Assembly (NCBI RefSeq): GCF_002159495.1
Contig: NZ_NFIT01000009.1
Coordinates: 43,970-107,969, forward strand
Origin: Olsenella sp. An293
Lineage (GTDB): Bacteria; Actinomycetota; Coriobacteriia; Coriobacteriales; Atopobiaceae
DNA: 64,000 nt
Direction: 5' to 3'
The position numbers and the translations under genes are program-made. Each line of letters begins with the position of its first letter. Positions within the stretch are counted from its first letter, which is position 1. Below the pieces are notes generated by a model. It had not been told where the DNA came from and made no database searches. It was given only the letters and a program-made list of their open reading frames with translations. This document shows positions 7,440-16,419 of this stretch, one piece after another.

Positions 7440-10001
7440 CTAAACGGCGACGATGTTCACCAGGCGGCCCTTGATCACGATGACCTTCTTGATCTGCTTG
7501 CCCTCGAGCTGGGCGGCGACGGCTGCCTTGGCGGCCTCCTCGATCTGCTCGTCGGAGGCGTCGGCCGGGACGGTCACGCGGCCGCGGACCTTGCCCTTGA
7601 TCTGGACGGCGATCTCGACCTCGTCGGCCTTGGCCGCGGCCTCGTCGAACTCGGGCCAGGCTGCGTCGTAGACCGAGCCCTCCTGGTGCAGGGCCTCGTG
7701 CCAGAGCTCCTCGGCCCAGTGCGGGCAGATGGGCGCGAGCATGGTCACGATCGCGTTGGCGGCAGCGAAGCACAGCGCCGCGTCGCGCTTCTCGGGCGCC
7801 ACGTCGTTCACGTACTTGGACGCGGCGTTGGTGATCTCCATGACGGCGGAGATGGCGGTGTTGAACTGGCAGCGGTCGAAGTCGGCCGTGCACTTGAGGC
7901 CCATGGCGTTGACGGTGCGCCAGAGCTCCTTGCCCGCGGCGTCGAGGGTGCCCGCGCTCACGGCGCCGGCGGCCGCGCCCTGGGAGAGCAGCCACACGAC
8001 GCGCCAGGCGCGCTTGATGAAGCGGTTGGCGCCGGCGACGGCCTCCTCGTCCCAGTTGAAGTCCTTCTCGGGCGGGGCGATGAAGAGGATGGCCAGGCGC
8101 ATGGTGTCCGCGCCGAAGGGCTCGATCACCGAGGACGGCGGCACGACGTTGCCCTTGGACTTGGACATGGTGTCGCCGTTGGCGTCCTTGACCATGCCCT
8201 GGCAGAGCAGGTTCTCGAAGGGCTCGTCGCAGTCGATCATGCCGAGGTCGCGCAGGACCTTGGTGAAGAAGCGGCTGTAGAGCAGGTGCAGGATGGCGTG
8301 CTCGATGCCGCCGATGTAGTTGTCGACCGGCATCCAGCGGTCAACGGCCTCCTTGGAGAAGGGCAGCTCCTCGTTGTGGGGGTCGCAGTAGCGCAGGTAG
8401 TACCAGCTCGAGCACGTGAAGGTGTCCATGGTGTCCGTGATGCGACGGGCCGGCTTGCCGCACTTGGGGCAGGTGGTCTCGTAGAAGGGCGCGTACTCCG
8501 CGAGGGTCTCGCCGGCGCCCAGGTCGAGGTTGTCCGGCAGCGTGACGGGCAGCTGGTCGTAGGGCACGGGCACGTCGCCGCAGCAGTCGCAGTGGATCAT
8601 CGGGATGGGGTTGCCCCAGTAGCGCTGGCGGGAGATGAGCCAGTCGCGCAGGCGGAACTGCACGGTCTTGCGGCCGAGGCCCTGCTCACCGAGCCACTCG
8701 ATGATGGCGTCGACTGCCTCGGAGTGCTTGCCGCCCTTCATGCCGGTGAACTGGCCGGACTGCACGAGGTAGCCCTCGGCCTCCATCGCGCAGGTCCAGT
8801 CGACGGAGGTCACGCGGAGCTCGCGCTCGTCCTTGAGCTCCTCGTAGAGCGGGTCGTCCTTCTCGCAGATAATCGGGGCGATCTCGAGGCCGTACTTCTT
8901 GGCGAAGTCGAAGTCGCGCTGGTCGCCGCAGGGCACGCCCATGACGGCGCCGGTGCCGTAGTCCATCAGGACGTAGTCGGCGACCCAGATGGGGGCCGGG
9001 CGGCCGTTCACCGGGTTGATGACGTAGCGGCCGGTGAAGACGCCGTGCTTCTCGCGCTCCGAGCCCTGGCGGTCGACCGAGGAGACCTTCTCCGCGGCTG
9101 CCTTGAGCTCGAGGAAGGCGGCCTCGTGCTCGGTGCCGGCCACGAGCTCCGCGGCGAGCGGGCTCTCGGGCGGCAGCAGGAAGAAGCTCACGCCGAAGAG
9201 CGTGTCCGGGCGCGTGGTGAAGACGGTGATCTTGGTGTCGGTGGGCGTGACGCCGTCCTCCGCGGCCAGGGCGAAGTCGATCTCGGCGCCCTCGGAGCGG
9301 CCGATCCAGTTGGCCTGCATCGCACGGACGCGCTCGGGCCACTTGCCCTCGAGGAGCTTGAGGTCGTCCAGGAGCTCCTGGGCGTAGTCGGTGATCTTGA
9401 AGTACCACTGGGAGAGCGGGCGCTTCTCGGGGATCGAGCCGCAGCGCCAGCACTTGCCGTCGACGACCTGCTCGTTGGCAAGGACCGTCTGGCAGCCCGG
9501 GCACCAGTTCACCGGCGAGGTGTCGCGGTAGACCAGGCCCTTCTCCCACATCTTGAGGAAGATCCACTGGCCCCACTTGTAGTACTCGGGGTCGCAGGTG
9601 TTGAACATGCGGTCGTAGTCATAGGAGAAGCCCATACGGCGCATGGTCTTGGTGGCCTGCTCGATGTTCTGGTGCGTCCAGACGCTCGCCTGCGTGTTGT
9701 GCTTGATGGCGGCGTTCTCCGCGGGCAGGCCGAAGGCGTCGTAGCCCATGGGGTGCAGCACGTCGAAGCCGCGCATGCGGGCCTGGCGGGCCATGGCGTC
9801 GCCGATGGTGTAGTTGCGGGCGTGGCCCATGTGCAGGTCGCCGGAGGGGTACGGGAACATCTCGAGCACGTACTTCTTGGGCTTGCTCGGGTCCTCCTCG
9901 GTCTTGTAGAGCTCGTCGGCCTCCCAGGCCGCCTGCCACTTGGTCTCGATGGCCTCGGCGTCGTAGGCCGGGACCTCGAAGTTCTTCTCGGCGTCGCTCA
10001 T
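7440..10001 (-). CDS. leuS: Leucine--tRNA ligase
   Basis: Class I aminoacyl-tRNA synthetase that charges tRNA-Leu. The protein is 853 residues. The HIGH-type motif HMGH is at residues 57-60, followed by the [14 protein letters not shown] region, a zinc-ribbon-like WCPGCQTVL...CWRCGS segment, the CP1 editing domain with [10 protein letters not shown], and the MSKSKGNVV loop, then the anticodon-binding domain and a C-terminal domain ending [18 protein letters not shown] at 10001 ([10 protein letters not shown]) is chosen because AAAGGAGT lies just upstream and the coding similarity starts there. It has its own extended -10 promoter and a strong terminator, so it is probably monocistronic. No T-box leader is seen, unlike ileS. 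Confidence 0.97.
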   Translation of the reverse strand: MSDAEKNFEVPAYDAEAIETKWQAAWEADELYKTEEDPSKPKKYVLEMFPYPSGDLHMGHARNYTIGDAMARQARMRGFDVLHPMGYDAFGLPAENAAIKHNTQASVWTHQNIEQATKTMRRMGFSYDYDRMFNTCDPEYYKWGQWIFLKMWEKGLVYRDTSPVNWCPGCQTVLANEQVVDGKCWRCGSIPEKRPLSQWYFKITDYAQELLDDLKLLEGKWPERVRAMQANWIGRSEGAEIDFALAAEDGVTPTDTKITVFTTRPDTLFGVSFFLLPPESPLAAELVAGTEHEAAFLELKAAAEKVSSVDRQGSEREKHGVFTGRYVINPVNGRPAPIWVADYVLMDYGTGAVMGVPCGDQRDFDFAKKYGLEIAPIICEKDDPLYEELKDERELRVTSVDWTCAMEAEGYLVQSGQFTGMKGGKHSEAVDAIIEWLGEQGLGRKTVQFRLRDWLISRQRYWGNPIPMIHCDCCGDVPVPYDQLPVTLPDNLDLGAGETLAEYAPFYETTCPKCGKPARRITDTMDTFTCSSWYYLRYCDPHNEELPFSKEAVDRWMPVDNYIGGIEHAILHLLYSRFFTKVLRDLGMIDCDEPFENLLCQGMVKDANGDTMSKSKGNVVPPSSVIEPFGADTMRLAILFIAPPEKDFNWDEEAVAGANRFIKRAWRVVWLLSQGAAAGAVSAGTLDAAGKELWRTVNAMGLKCTADFDRCQFNTAISAVMEITNAASKYVNDVAPEKRDAALCFAAANAIVTMLAPICPHWAEELWHEALHQEGSVYDAAWPEFDEAAAKADEVEIAVQIKGKVRGRVTVPADASDEQIEEAAKAAVAAQLEGKQIKKVIVIKGRLVNIVAV

Positions 10002-10038
10002 CTGCGTGACTCCTTTGTGTGCGATGGTCAACCGTGCC

Positions 10039-10044
10039 ATTGTA
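10039..10044 (-). promoter_or_regulatory. Extended -10 promoter of leuS
   Basis: On the minus strand TGTTACAAT gives an extended -10 (TG-N-TACAAT) 38 bases before the leuS start. No clear -35 is present, which fits an extended -10 promoter. Confidence 0.5.
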
Positions 10045-10065
10045 ACAGCAACTCGCAGGGCCGCA

Positions 10066-10115
10066 GGGTGTTCCTCCGAGAAGTGCGCTTCGCGAAACTT
10101 CTCTCCGGAACACCC
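10066..10115. repeat. Inverted repeat upstream of leuS
   Basis: The 19-base arms at 10066-10084 and 10097-10115 pair at 16 positions around a 12-base loop. The left arm contains CGAGAAG and the right arm the imperfect complement CTTCTC. It lies between the guaB terminator and the leuS promoter. The function is unknown. Confidence 0.65.
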
Positions 10116-10150
10116 CGGCGGCAAGACAGCCCCATGGGCACTCAATCGGT

Positions 10151-10192
10151 GAAAAGAAGGTAGGCCGCCCGGGCGCAAGGCGCCGGGCGGCC
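10151..10192 (-). terminator. Intrinsic terminator of guaB
   Basis: On the minus strand GGCCGCCCGGCGC pairs with GCGCCCGGGCGGCC (10163-10192), followed by the T-rich TACCTTCTTTTC (10151-10162). Confidence 0.75.
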
Positions 10193-10224
10193 GACAGAGC
10201 TGGGTTCTTCTCGCCAGAAAAGGG

Positions 10225-11736
10225 CTAGCGATAGCTCACGGAGTGCTGGGAGTCCTTGACCACGACGTCGTGCGCGCCGCCCTCGACGATGGAGGTCGAG
10301 CTCACGAGCGTGAGGCGCGCCTTCTCCTGGAGCTCCTTGATCGTGAGCGCGCCGCAGTTGCACATCGTGGACTTGATCTTGTAGATGGTCTGGCCCACGC
10401 CCTCCTTGAGCGAGCCCGCGTAGGGCACGTAGGAGTCGACGCCCTCGACAAAGCCCAGCTTGGTGGCGCCGCCCTGGTCGTAGCGCTGCCAGTTGCGGGC
10501 GCGCGCCGAGCCCTCGCCCCAGTACTCCTTCATGTACTGGCCGTTGACGTTGACGCGCTCGGTGGGGCTCTCGTCGAAGCGGGCGAAGTAGCGGCCGAGC
10601 ATCATGAAGTCGGCGCCCATGGCCAGCGCAAGCGTCATGTGGTAGTCGTAGACGATGCCGCCGTCGGAGCAGACGGGCACGTAGACGCCGGTCTCCTCGA
10701 AGTACTTGTCGCGCGCGCGGCACACGTCGATGACCGCGGAGGCCTGGCCGCGGCCGATGCCCTTGGTCTCGCGCGTGATGCAGATCGAGCCGCCGCCGAT
10801 GCCCACCTTCACGAAGTCCGCGCCGCAGTCCGCGAGGAAGCGGAAGCCGTCCTCGTCGACGACGTTGCCGGCGCCCACCTTGACGGAGTCGCCGTAGTTG
10901 GCGCGGACCCACTCGAGGGTGCGCTTCTGCCACTCGGAGAAGCCCTCGGAGGAGTCGATGCACAGGACGTCCGCGCCGGCCTCGACGAGCAGCGGCACGC
11001 GCTCGGCGTAGTCGCGGGTGTTGATGCCGGCGCCGACCATGTAGCGCTTGTTGGCGTCGAGCAGCTCGTTGGGGTTGGACTTGTGCTGGTCGTAGTCCTT
11101 GCGGAAGACGATGCCCACAAGATGGTCGTTCTCGTCCACCACGGGCAGGGCGTTGAGCTTGTTCTCCCAGATGACGTCGTTGGCGCGCTTGAGCGTGATG
11201 TCCTTGTCGCCCACGATGAGCTTCTCGCGCGGGGTCATGAACTCGGAGACCTTCATCTGGTGGTCGTCGCGCGTGGGGCGGTAATCGCGGCTGGTCACGA
11301 TGCCGAGGAGCTTGCCGCGGGAGGAGCCGTCGTCGGTGACGGGCATGGTGGAGTGGCCGGTGCGCTCCTTGAGCTCCATGACCTGCTCCATGGTCATGTC
11401 CGGCGTGAGGGTGGAGTCGGACTCGACGAAGCCGGCCTTGTGGTCCTTGACGGCCTTGACCATGGCCGCCTCCTGCTCGGGGGTCTGGTTGCCGTAGATG
11501 AAGGCGAGGCCGCCCTCGATGGCGAGCGCCACGCCCATGTCCACGCCGGAGACGGACTGCATGATGGCCGAGACCATGGGGATGTTGAGGGAAAGCGCGG
11601 GCTCCTCGCCGCGACGGAACTTCACGAGCGGGGTCTTGAGCGAGACGTTGGCGGGAATGTTCTCCGCCGAGGAGTATCCCGGGACGAGCAGGTACTCGGA
11701 AAAGGTGTGGGACTCCCCCTCGAAGAACGTGGCCAT
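10225..11736 (-). CDS. guaB: IMP dehydrogenase, trichomonad-like form
   Basis: Oxidises IMP to XMP with NAD, the committed step of GTP synthesis. The protein is 503 residues. The catalytic barrel is interrupted by two CBS motifs (about residues 100-220: [22 protein letters not shown] and [15 protein letters not shown]). The active-site loop reads [20 protein letters not shown] with the catalytic Cys, followed by [20 protein letters not shown] and the flap [21 protein letters not shown]. From memory, these segments closely match Tritrichomonas foetus IMPDH, a protist enzyme regarded as bacterial in origin, rather than the usual GVGPGSICTTR form. ATG at 11736 ([10 protein letters not shown]) follows GAGAGGAG. 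The gene has its own -10 element and terminator and stands alone. Confidence 0.95.
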   Translation of the reverse strand: MATFFEGESHTFSEYLLVPGYSSAENIPANVSLKTPLVKFRRGEEPALSLNIPMVSAIMQSVSGVDMGVALAIEGGLAFIYGNQTPEQEAAMVKAVKDHKAGFVESDSTLTPDMTMEQVMELKERTGHSTMPVTDDGSSRGKLLGIVTSRDYRPTRDDHQMKVSEFMTPREKLIVGDKDITLKRANDVIWENKLNALPVVDENDHLVGIVFRKDYDQHKSNPNELLDANKRYMVGAGINTRDYAERVPLLVEAGADVLCIDSSEGFSEWQKRTLEWVRANYGDSVKVGAGNVVDEDGFRFLADCGADFVKVGIGGGSICITRETKGIGRGQASAVIDVCRARDKYFEETGVYVPVCSDGGIVYDYHMTLALAMGADFMMLGRYFARFDESPTERVNVNGQYMKEYWGEGSARARNWQRYDQGGATKLGFVEGVDSYVPYAGSLKEGVGQTIYKIKSTMCNCGALTIKELQEKARLTLVSSTSIVEGGAHDVVVKDSQHSVSYR

Positions 11737-11792
11737 GTGGTGGCTCCTCTCCCCGCCCGCGGCGGAAACAACCCCGTAACCAGATTTGAGCC

Positions 11793-11798
11793 ATTGTA
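11793..11798 (-). promoter_or_regulatory. -10 element of guaB
   Basis: On the minus strand TACAAT lies 57 bases before the guaB start. The -35 region (CTGAAA at 17-base spacing) is weak. Confidence 0.45.
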
Positions 11799-11911
11799 GC
11801 ATCCGCTCACGGGTTTTTCAGCGACCGTTTGCCGAGAAGTACCAGCTCACGATAAGGACACGACGAGAAGGACGCGGACCCGTATACTTGACGGGTCGAG
11901 AGGGGGTTACC

Positions 11912-12778
11912 ATGGAGAGCGGACGCGTGGCCGCGGCGGTGCGGCAGATCATGGACGAGACCGCGCGGCGCGAGCCGCGGCCCGGACGAAACGTCCTCAT
12001 GCTGGCGTGGTTTGAGGACGAGATGGGCGCGCTGCCGCGCAACCCCGGTGACTACGACATCATCTCGATGACGGCGCCGCTCGGCGCCTTCTCCGGGGAC
12101 GACGCGTGCCCGGACGCCGGCCGAAAGGTGTTTCTGGCGCTGTACTTCATGACCGAGCGGTTCGTTCAGAGCCTCATGCCCATCGCGGACGAGGACTCGC
12201 CGCTCTTTCGCATGCTCACGACCACCGCTGCGAAGCGCCACCCCGTGCGCCGCGTCGACACGCCCGACCCCAACAAGGAGCTCATGATCGACCTCTTTGG
12301 CGCCGCGGCAGTGGCCTACGTGGAGCGGCACGACGGCTGGGAGCAGCTGGTGGAGGCGCTCGGCGTCGCGATTATTGCCCTGGTCTCCCCCGTCATCCCC
12401 GAAGAGGCGCCGAGGGGTGCGGACGAGGTTCTCGCCGTGATCTTGCAGGACATCGCCGCGCGCCCGGAGCGCGCGAGCCTCTCCGGGCTGGCGCGGCGCT
12501 ACTCCTACAGCACGACCTACCTCTCCGAGCTCATCCACGAGCGCTGCGGCATGACGTTCACCGAGCTCGTGGCCAAACAGCGCATGGAGCGCGCGGCCAT
12601 GCTGCTGCGCGCGACGCAGCTTCCGGTGCGCGAGGTCGCACAGCAGGTGGGCTACTCGGGGACGAGCAACTTCTATAGGGCGTTTCGCGCGCAGTATGGC
12701 TGCGGACCTGCCGAGTGGCGGAGCCTGCACGTTGGGGACAGTCCCCAACAAACATATCGCGCGGGCGCCAAAAAATAA
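11912..12778 (+). CDS. AraC-family transcriptional regulator
   Basis: Probable DNA-binding regulator of 288 residues. The C-terminal third carries two helix-turn-helix motifs of the AraC/XylS type: SLSGLARRYSYSTTYLSELI (about 190-210) and PVREVAQQVGYSGTSNFYRAF, ending in the usual YGCGPAEWR. The N-terminal 170 residues match no sensor domain I recognise, so the inducer is unknown. The ATG at 11912 follows GAGAGGGGGTTACC, and a TATACT hexamer lies 24-29 bases upstream. The last 17 residues after AEWRSL are encoded inside repeat DNA: the GGGGACAGTCCCC palindrome and the left arm of the 12766-12870 inverted repeat, which supplies the TAA stop. The tail is therefore probably acquired. The neighbouring ABC exporters on the other strand are plausible targets. 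Confidence 0.88.
   Translation: MESGRVAAAVRQIMDETARREPRPGRNVLMLAWFEDEMGALPRNPGDYDIISMTAPLGAFSGDDACPDAGRKVFLALYFMTERFVQSLMPIADEDSPLFRMLTTTAAKRHPVRRVDTPDPNKELMIDLFGAAAVAYVERHDGWEQLVEALGVAIIALVSPVIPEEAPRGADEVLAVILQDIAARPERASLSGLARRYSYSTTYLSELIHERCGMTFTELVAKQRMERAAMLLRATQLPVREVAQQVGYSGTSNFYRAFRAQYGCGPAEWRSLHVGDSPQQTYRAGAKK
12731..12749. repeat. GTTGGGGAC-A-GTCCCCAAC palindrome (REP-like), copy 1
   Basis: Perfect 9+1+9 palindrome inside the 3' end of the AraC-type gene. The same core recurs at 14523, 14555, 24864 and 24897. Confidence 0.85.
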
Positions 12779-12870
12779 CGGACATTGGTTTCCCAAAAAT
12801 GGCTCGCAGAGACACGTTTTCCCAGTTGAGCTTTTTCTTTCAGGAAACCAATGTCCGTTATTTTTTGGCG
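12766..12870. repeat. 105-bp inverted repeat, 28-bp perfect arms
   Basis: Left arm 12766-12793 and right arm 12843-12870 are perfect complements, starting CGCCAAAAAATAACGGACAT, around a 49-base AT-richer loop. The stop codon of the AraC-type gene lies in the left arm, and the adjacent ABC gene ends 15 bases beyond the right arm. Between two convergent genes it could act as a bidirectional terminator. Its AT content differs from its neighbours, which suggests a mobile MITE-like origin. Confidence 0.85.
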
Positions 12871-12885
12871 TGGGGCCGTAGCCAC

Positions 12886-14475
12886 CTACTTGACGCGGGC
12901 CAGGCGGCCGTCGCGGACCTCGTAGATGCGGTCCGCCGCGGCGTCGAGGTCGCCGGAGTGCATGACGGCGACGACGGTGCGCCGCCCGCGCAGGCCGGCG
13001 AGGTAGGCGCACAGGCGCGCGGACGTGGCCGCGTCCAGGTTCGCGAGCGGCTCGTCGAGAAGGACCGCGGGCTCCGGGCGCGAGAGCGCGCGCAGCAGGC
13101 CCAGCTTCTGGCGCTCGCCGAGCGAGAGGTTGAGCGGCTGGTCGGTGATGGCGCGCCCGGGAAGGTCACCCAGGTCGAGCACGCGCGCGACCTCCGGGTC
13201 CGCCGCAGCGCCGAGGAGGTTATAGGCGAGGTCCCCCGTGAAGACGGGCACGGGATAGGTGAGGTAGGCCGCGTGGAGCGCCTCCGGCGCGAGCGTGGCC
13301 TCCCCGTCGAGGTCGGCCGGGTCGGACAGCCCGCGCACGAGGTCGAGCAGGCGCGACTTGCCCGAGCCGTTGGCGCCCTTCACCACGACGAGCTCGCCGG
13401 GACGGACCTCGAACTCACCGGCCCAGAGCCGCTTGCCGTCCTCGCCGCGCGCCGGCGTCGCCCAGAGCGTGCCGTTCACGCGCGCCGCCAGGTCCTTCTC
13501 GCCCGCCATGAGCGCCTCGAACCCGGAGGGCTCCGCCGCTGCCGCGGCCACCTCGCGCAGGCGCTCGACTTGCGGCAGGTTGCCGCGCACCTGCGCCACG
13601 CGCTGCGCGATGGCAGTGAGCGGCGCCTGCACGAGCTGCGCGAGCGAGTACGCCACGAGCACCTGGCCCACGCCCGCCCCGACCGTCAGGCAGCGCCACG
13701 CCGCGACCCCCATCATCGCCGCCGCGAGCGCACAGGAGAGCAACGCGGGGAGGTTGGAGATGAGCAGCTCGAGGAAGCGGTAGCGCGTCACGGTGCGCAG
13801 GAACGCCTCGGAGCGCTCGCGATAGCGCGACGAGAAGTACCCCTCGGCTCCGGCCGCGTTGACGGAGCGCTTGTTCTCGACGATGCGCTTGGACTCGCCG
13901 AGCCAGGCGTCCTGCACGGGGAGGACGTCGCGCTGAAGCTCGGCGAGCGAGCGTGCGGGAAGCCGCAGTGCGAGCCAGAGGACGGGAGCGTAGACCACGA
14001 CCAGCGCCGCCATCAGCGGGTCGATCAGCGCCGCGATGGCCACGGTCCCCAGGAGCGCCAGCACTGCCCCCGGGATGCGCACGCTTGCCCCGGCATAGAG
14101 CGTGCCGTAGGTGTCGGTCGAGTTCATGAGGACGTTCACGAAGTGGCCCTTCTCGTGCCGCGCGAAGGCGCGCTGCGGGGAGGCGAGGATGCCCCTGGCA
14201 CAGGCCATAGCGCCGTCGAGAAAACGGCGCACCCCCAGCCACGTGGGCACCCACTCGCCGAGAAGGACCGTCGCGGCAGCGGACGCCAGTGCAAGGATGA
14301 GGGCAACGGCGAGCGGAGCCTCGAGGTACGACACCCCGCTCGAAAGCTGGTCGACGACGTGTCCAACGGCGACGCTCGCCGCTGCCGCGAGCATCGTGGA
14401 CGCCGCGACGCCCACGGAACGAACGACGTTGCGAACGCTCATGTCAACGAGCGGATAATCACTCTTCTTGACCAT
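12886..14475 (-). CDS. ABC transporter, fused membrane and ATPase domains (A)
   Basis: Half-transporter of 529 residues: a membrane domain (about 1-300, with hydrophobic segments at 20-45, 52-75, 135-175 and 240-275), then an ATPase domain. Walker A GANGSGKS is at 367-374, a signature-like LSLGERQ at 450-456, Walker B AVLLDEP near 470, and a switch His in AVMHS. The usual Q-loop glutamine is missing: the site reads YLTYPVPVF. The start at 14475 (MVKKSDYPLV) has only a weak ribosome site, and MSVRNVV 11 codons later is an alternative. With the next gene it probably forms a heterodimeric exporter. Their ATPase domains are almost identical while their membrane domains differ. The substrate is unknown and no peptide precursor is seen nearby. 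Confidence 0.85.
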   Translation of the reverse strand: MVKKSDYPLVDMSVRNVVRSVGVAASTMLAAAASVAVGHVVDQLSSGVSYLEAPLAVALILALASAAATVLLGEWVPTWLGVRRFLDGAMACARGILASPQRAFARHEKGHFVNVLMNSTDTYGTLYAGASVRIPGAVLALLGTVAIAALIDPLMAALVVVYAPVLWLALRLPARSLAELQRDVLPVQDAWLGESKRIVENKRSVNAAGAEGYFSSRYRERSEAFLRTVTRYRFLELLISNLPALLSCALAAAMMGVAAWRCLTVGAGVGQVLVAYSLAQLVQAPLTAIAQRVAQVRGNLPQVERLREVAAAAAEPSGFEALMAGEKDLAARVNGTLWATPARGEDGKRLWAGEFEVRPGELVVVKGANGSGKSRLLDLVRGLSDPADLDGEATLAPEALHAAYLTYPVPVFTGDLAYNLLGAAADPEVARVLDLGDLPGRAITDQPLNLSLGERQKLGLLRALSRPEPAVLLDEPLANLDAATSARLCAYLAGLRGRRTVVAVMHSGDLDAAADRIYEVRDGRLARVK

Positions 14476-14522
14476 GGTTTCACCAATCCGGCGCGCTCGC
14501 GCCCTAGGGATGAATCTGTGAA

Positions 14523-14539
14523 TTGGGGACTGTCCCCAA
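14523..14539. repeat. GGGGACTGTCCCC palindrome, copy 2
   Basis: TTGGGGAC-T-GTCCCCAA between the two ABC genes, of the same family as the copies at 12731 and 24864. A third copy follows 15 bases later. Confidence 0.85.
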
Positions 14540-14554
14540 ATCACATAAAACTTT

Positions 14555-14587
14555 TCTGTTAATTGGGGACTGTCCCCAATTAACAGA
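14555..14587. repeat. 33-bp perfect palindrome overlapping an ABC gene stop, copy 3
   Basis: TCTGTTAATTGGGGAC-T and its complement form a perfect 16+1+16 palindrome. The TAA stop of the ABC gene that starts at 16190 lies in the right arm. It may act as a terminator-like hairpin after that gene. Confidence 0.85.
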
Positions 14588-16190
14588 CGCGAGCGAGGCG
14601 GGCGTCGCGGATCTCGTAGATGCGGTCGGCCGCGGCATCGAGGTCACTGGAGTGCATGATGGCCACAACGGTCTTGCGGCCGCGCAGGCCGGCAAGGTAG
14701 TCGCAGAGCCGCGCGGACGTGGCCGCGTCGAGGTTCGCGAGCGGCTCGTCGAGAAGGACCGCGGGCTCCGGGCGCGAGAGCGCGCGCAGCAGGCCCAGCT
14801 TCTGGCGCTCGCCGAGCGAGAGGTTGAGCGGCTGGTCGGTGATGGCGCGCTCGGGCAGGTCGCCTAGGCCGAGCACGCGGGCGACCTCGGGGTCCGCCGC
14901 AGAACCGAGGAGGTTGTCCTCGAGCGTTCCGAGCACCACGGGCACCGGATACGTGAGGTAGGCCGCATCCAGGAGCCCCGGCGCGAGCGCGGCCTCCCCG
15001 TCGAGGTCGGCCGGGTCGGACAGCCCGCGCACGAGGTCGAGCAGGCGCGACTTGCCCGAGCCGTTGGCGCCCTTGATCACCACGAGCTCGCCGGGACGGA
15101 CCTCGAACTCACCGGCCCAGAGCCGCTTGCCGTCCTCGCCGCGCGCCGGCGTCGCCCAGAGCGTGCCGTTCACGCGCGCCGCCAGGTCCTTCTCGCCCGC
15201 CATGAGCGCCTCGAACCCGGAGGGCTCCGCGGCCTCCCCCGCGTGATCGCGCAGCAGCGCGAGGTTCGGCCGGTAGGCAACGTAGAAGCTCACAAGCGAG
15301 CAGATGTCCGCCATGGGCGACTGGAGCAGCGAGAAGAGCTGCCACGCCGCGACGACGGCCCCGAGCGTCATGCCGCCCGACGTCCACAGCGCAACGCACA
15401 CGGCGAGCGCCGCAACCTGGAGCGCTGGAGAGACGGCCGCGGGAAGCGTCGTCTGCGTGGCATCGGCAAGGCGGTGCCGGCGGAGAAACGCGCGGTACGC
15501 GCTCGTGCTCTTCTCAAATCGGTGCTCGTAGAACCCCTCGGCACCGCCGGCGTTGGCAACGCGCTTCTCCTCGACGAGCCGTCGGACCTCCTCCTGCCAG
15601 GCCTCGCGCGCGGGCATCATCTCCATGAGCAGGCGCCCGGCTGAGTGCATGGGACCCCAGTTGACCACGAAGTACACGACCAGCCCGCAGAGAAAGACCG
15701 GCACGAGCAGGACGTCGATCGCCGCGGCGCACGCCAGCAGCGCCACGACCGCAATCGCGCACCCCACGACGTTCACGTTCAGGTAGACCGACATCGAGCC
15801 GTAGCCAAACGCCGCCGCGTTCACCACGTTGAGGTAGTGACCGGCGTCGTGGCGCTCGAAGGCTCGCTGCGGCATGGCGAGCAGCTGGTCGATCGCCTCG
15901 TCCGAGGCGTCCACCTCCGCGCTGAGGTTCGCCTTGAGCGGGAGCCAGTCATTAAGTGAAAACTTCGCGAGCGCTGCCGCGAGCGACACGACCAGAAACG
16001 CCGCCAGGCGCGCCGCGATCTCGCCGGGCGCGAGCTCGCCCGACGCCAGCCCGTCCACGATCGCCCCCAGCAGGTACGCGGCGCCCGCCGAGAGCACGGT
16101 GCCGGACGCCACGCCGAGCGCCAGCGCGAGGTTGCGCGCGCTCGGCCTGAAGAGCGGATAGGCCTTTCCGCCCGAGGTTCTTCTCGCCAT
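14580..16190 (-). CDS. ABC transporter, fused membrane and ATPase domains (B)
   Basis: Half-transporter of 536 residues with a hydrophobic domain (about 1-310) and a C-terminal ATPase domain: GANGSGKS near 374-381, LSLGERQ, AVLLDEP, and a switch His in AIMHS. The Q-loop glutamine is again absent (YLTYPVPVV). From about residue 320, some 80 residues match protein A at all but one position, and two DNA stretches of roughly 150 and 235 bp are nearly identical, while the membrane domains are only distantly alike. This pattern fits gene conversion. AAGGAG precedes the ATG at 16190. The start codon is followed by GCGAGAAGAACC, which uses the rare AGA codon twice. Confidence 0.85.
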   Translation of the reverse strand: MARRTSGGKAYPLFRPSARNLALALGVASGTVLSAGAAYLLGAIVDGLASGELAPGEIAARLAAFLVVSLAAALAKFSLNDWLPLKANLSAEVDASDEAIDQLLAMPQRAFERHDAGHYLNVVNAAAFGYGSMSVYLNVNVVGCAIAVVALLACAAAIDVLLVPVFLCGLVVYFVVNWGPMHSAGRLLMEMMPAREAWQEEVRRLVEEKRVANAGGAEGFYEHRFEKSTSAYRAFLRRHRLADATQTTLPAAVSPALQVAALAVCVALWTSGGMTLGAVVAAWQLFSLLQSPMADICSLVSFYVAYRPNLALLRDHAGEAAEPSGFEALMAGEKDLAARVNGTLWATPARGEDGKRLWAGEFEVRPGELVVIKGANGSGKSRLLDLVRGLSDPADLDGEAALAPGLLDAAYLTYPVPVVLGTLEDNLLGSAADPEVARVLGLGDLPERAITDQPLNLSLGERQKLGLLRALSRPEPAVLLDEPLANLDAATSARLCDYLAGLRGRKTVVAIMHSSDLDAAADRIYEIRDARLARVC

Positions 16191-16313
16191 GTTGTTTCTC
16201 CTTCCACGAGACTGAAGTCATCGTAGAAGCGAGAAGAACGGCGCAGCTCAGGACCGCGCCACGCCCGAAGCCGCGTCACCCGCAACCCGAAAATCCGGCG
16301 CACTCTGCGCAAT

Positions 16314-16410
16314 GGGGACGTGTTTTTTCGTGCAGACGAAAAGGGACAGGTTTGCCCCGTCGCCGCGGGCAAACCTGTCCCAAGCGGTCTGCACGAAAAA
16401 ACACGTCCCC
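16314..16410. repeat. 97-bp nested palindromic repeat
   Basis: Perfect 24-base outer arms (16314-16337 and 16387-16410, starting GGGGACGTGTTTTTTCGTGC) enclose perfect 15-base inner arms (GGGACAGGTTTGCCC, 16343-16357 and 16367-16381). It lies 9 bases past the glycosyltransferase stop. The GGGGAC ends link it to the GGGGACnGTCCCC family. Repeats like this are often mobilised by Y1-type REP transposases. No such gene is in the window. Confidence 0.85.
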
Positions 16411-16419
16411 TTTGTGCAG

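Noticed and set aside
12886..16190. Bacteriocin or lantibiotic cluster around the ABC pair
   Set aside because: No small precursor-like frame, modification enzyme or peptidase domain was found in the gaps.
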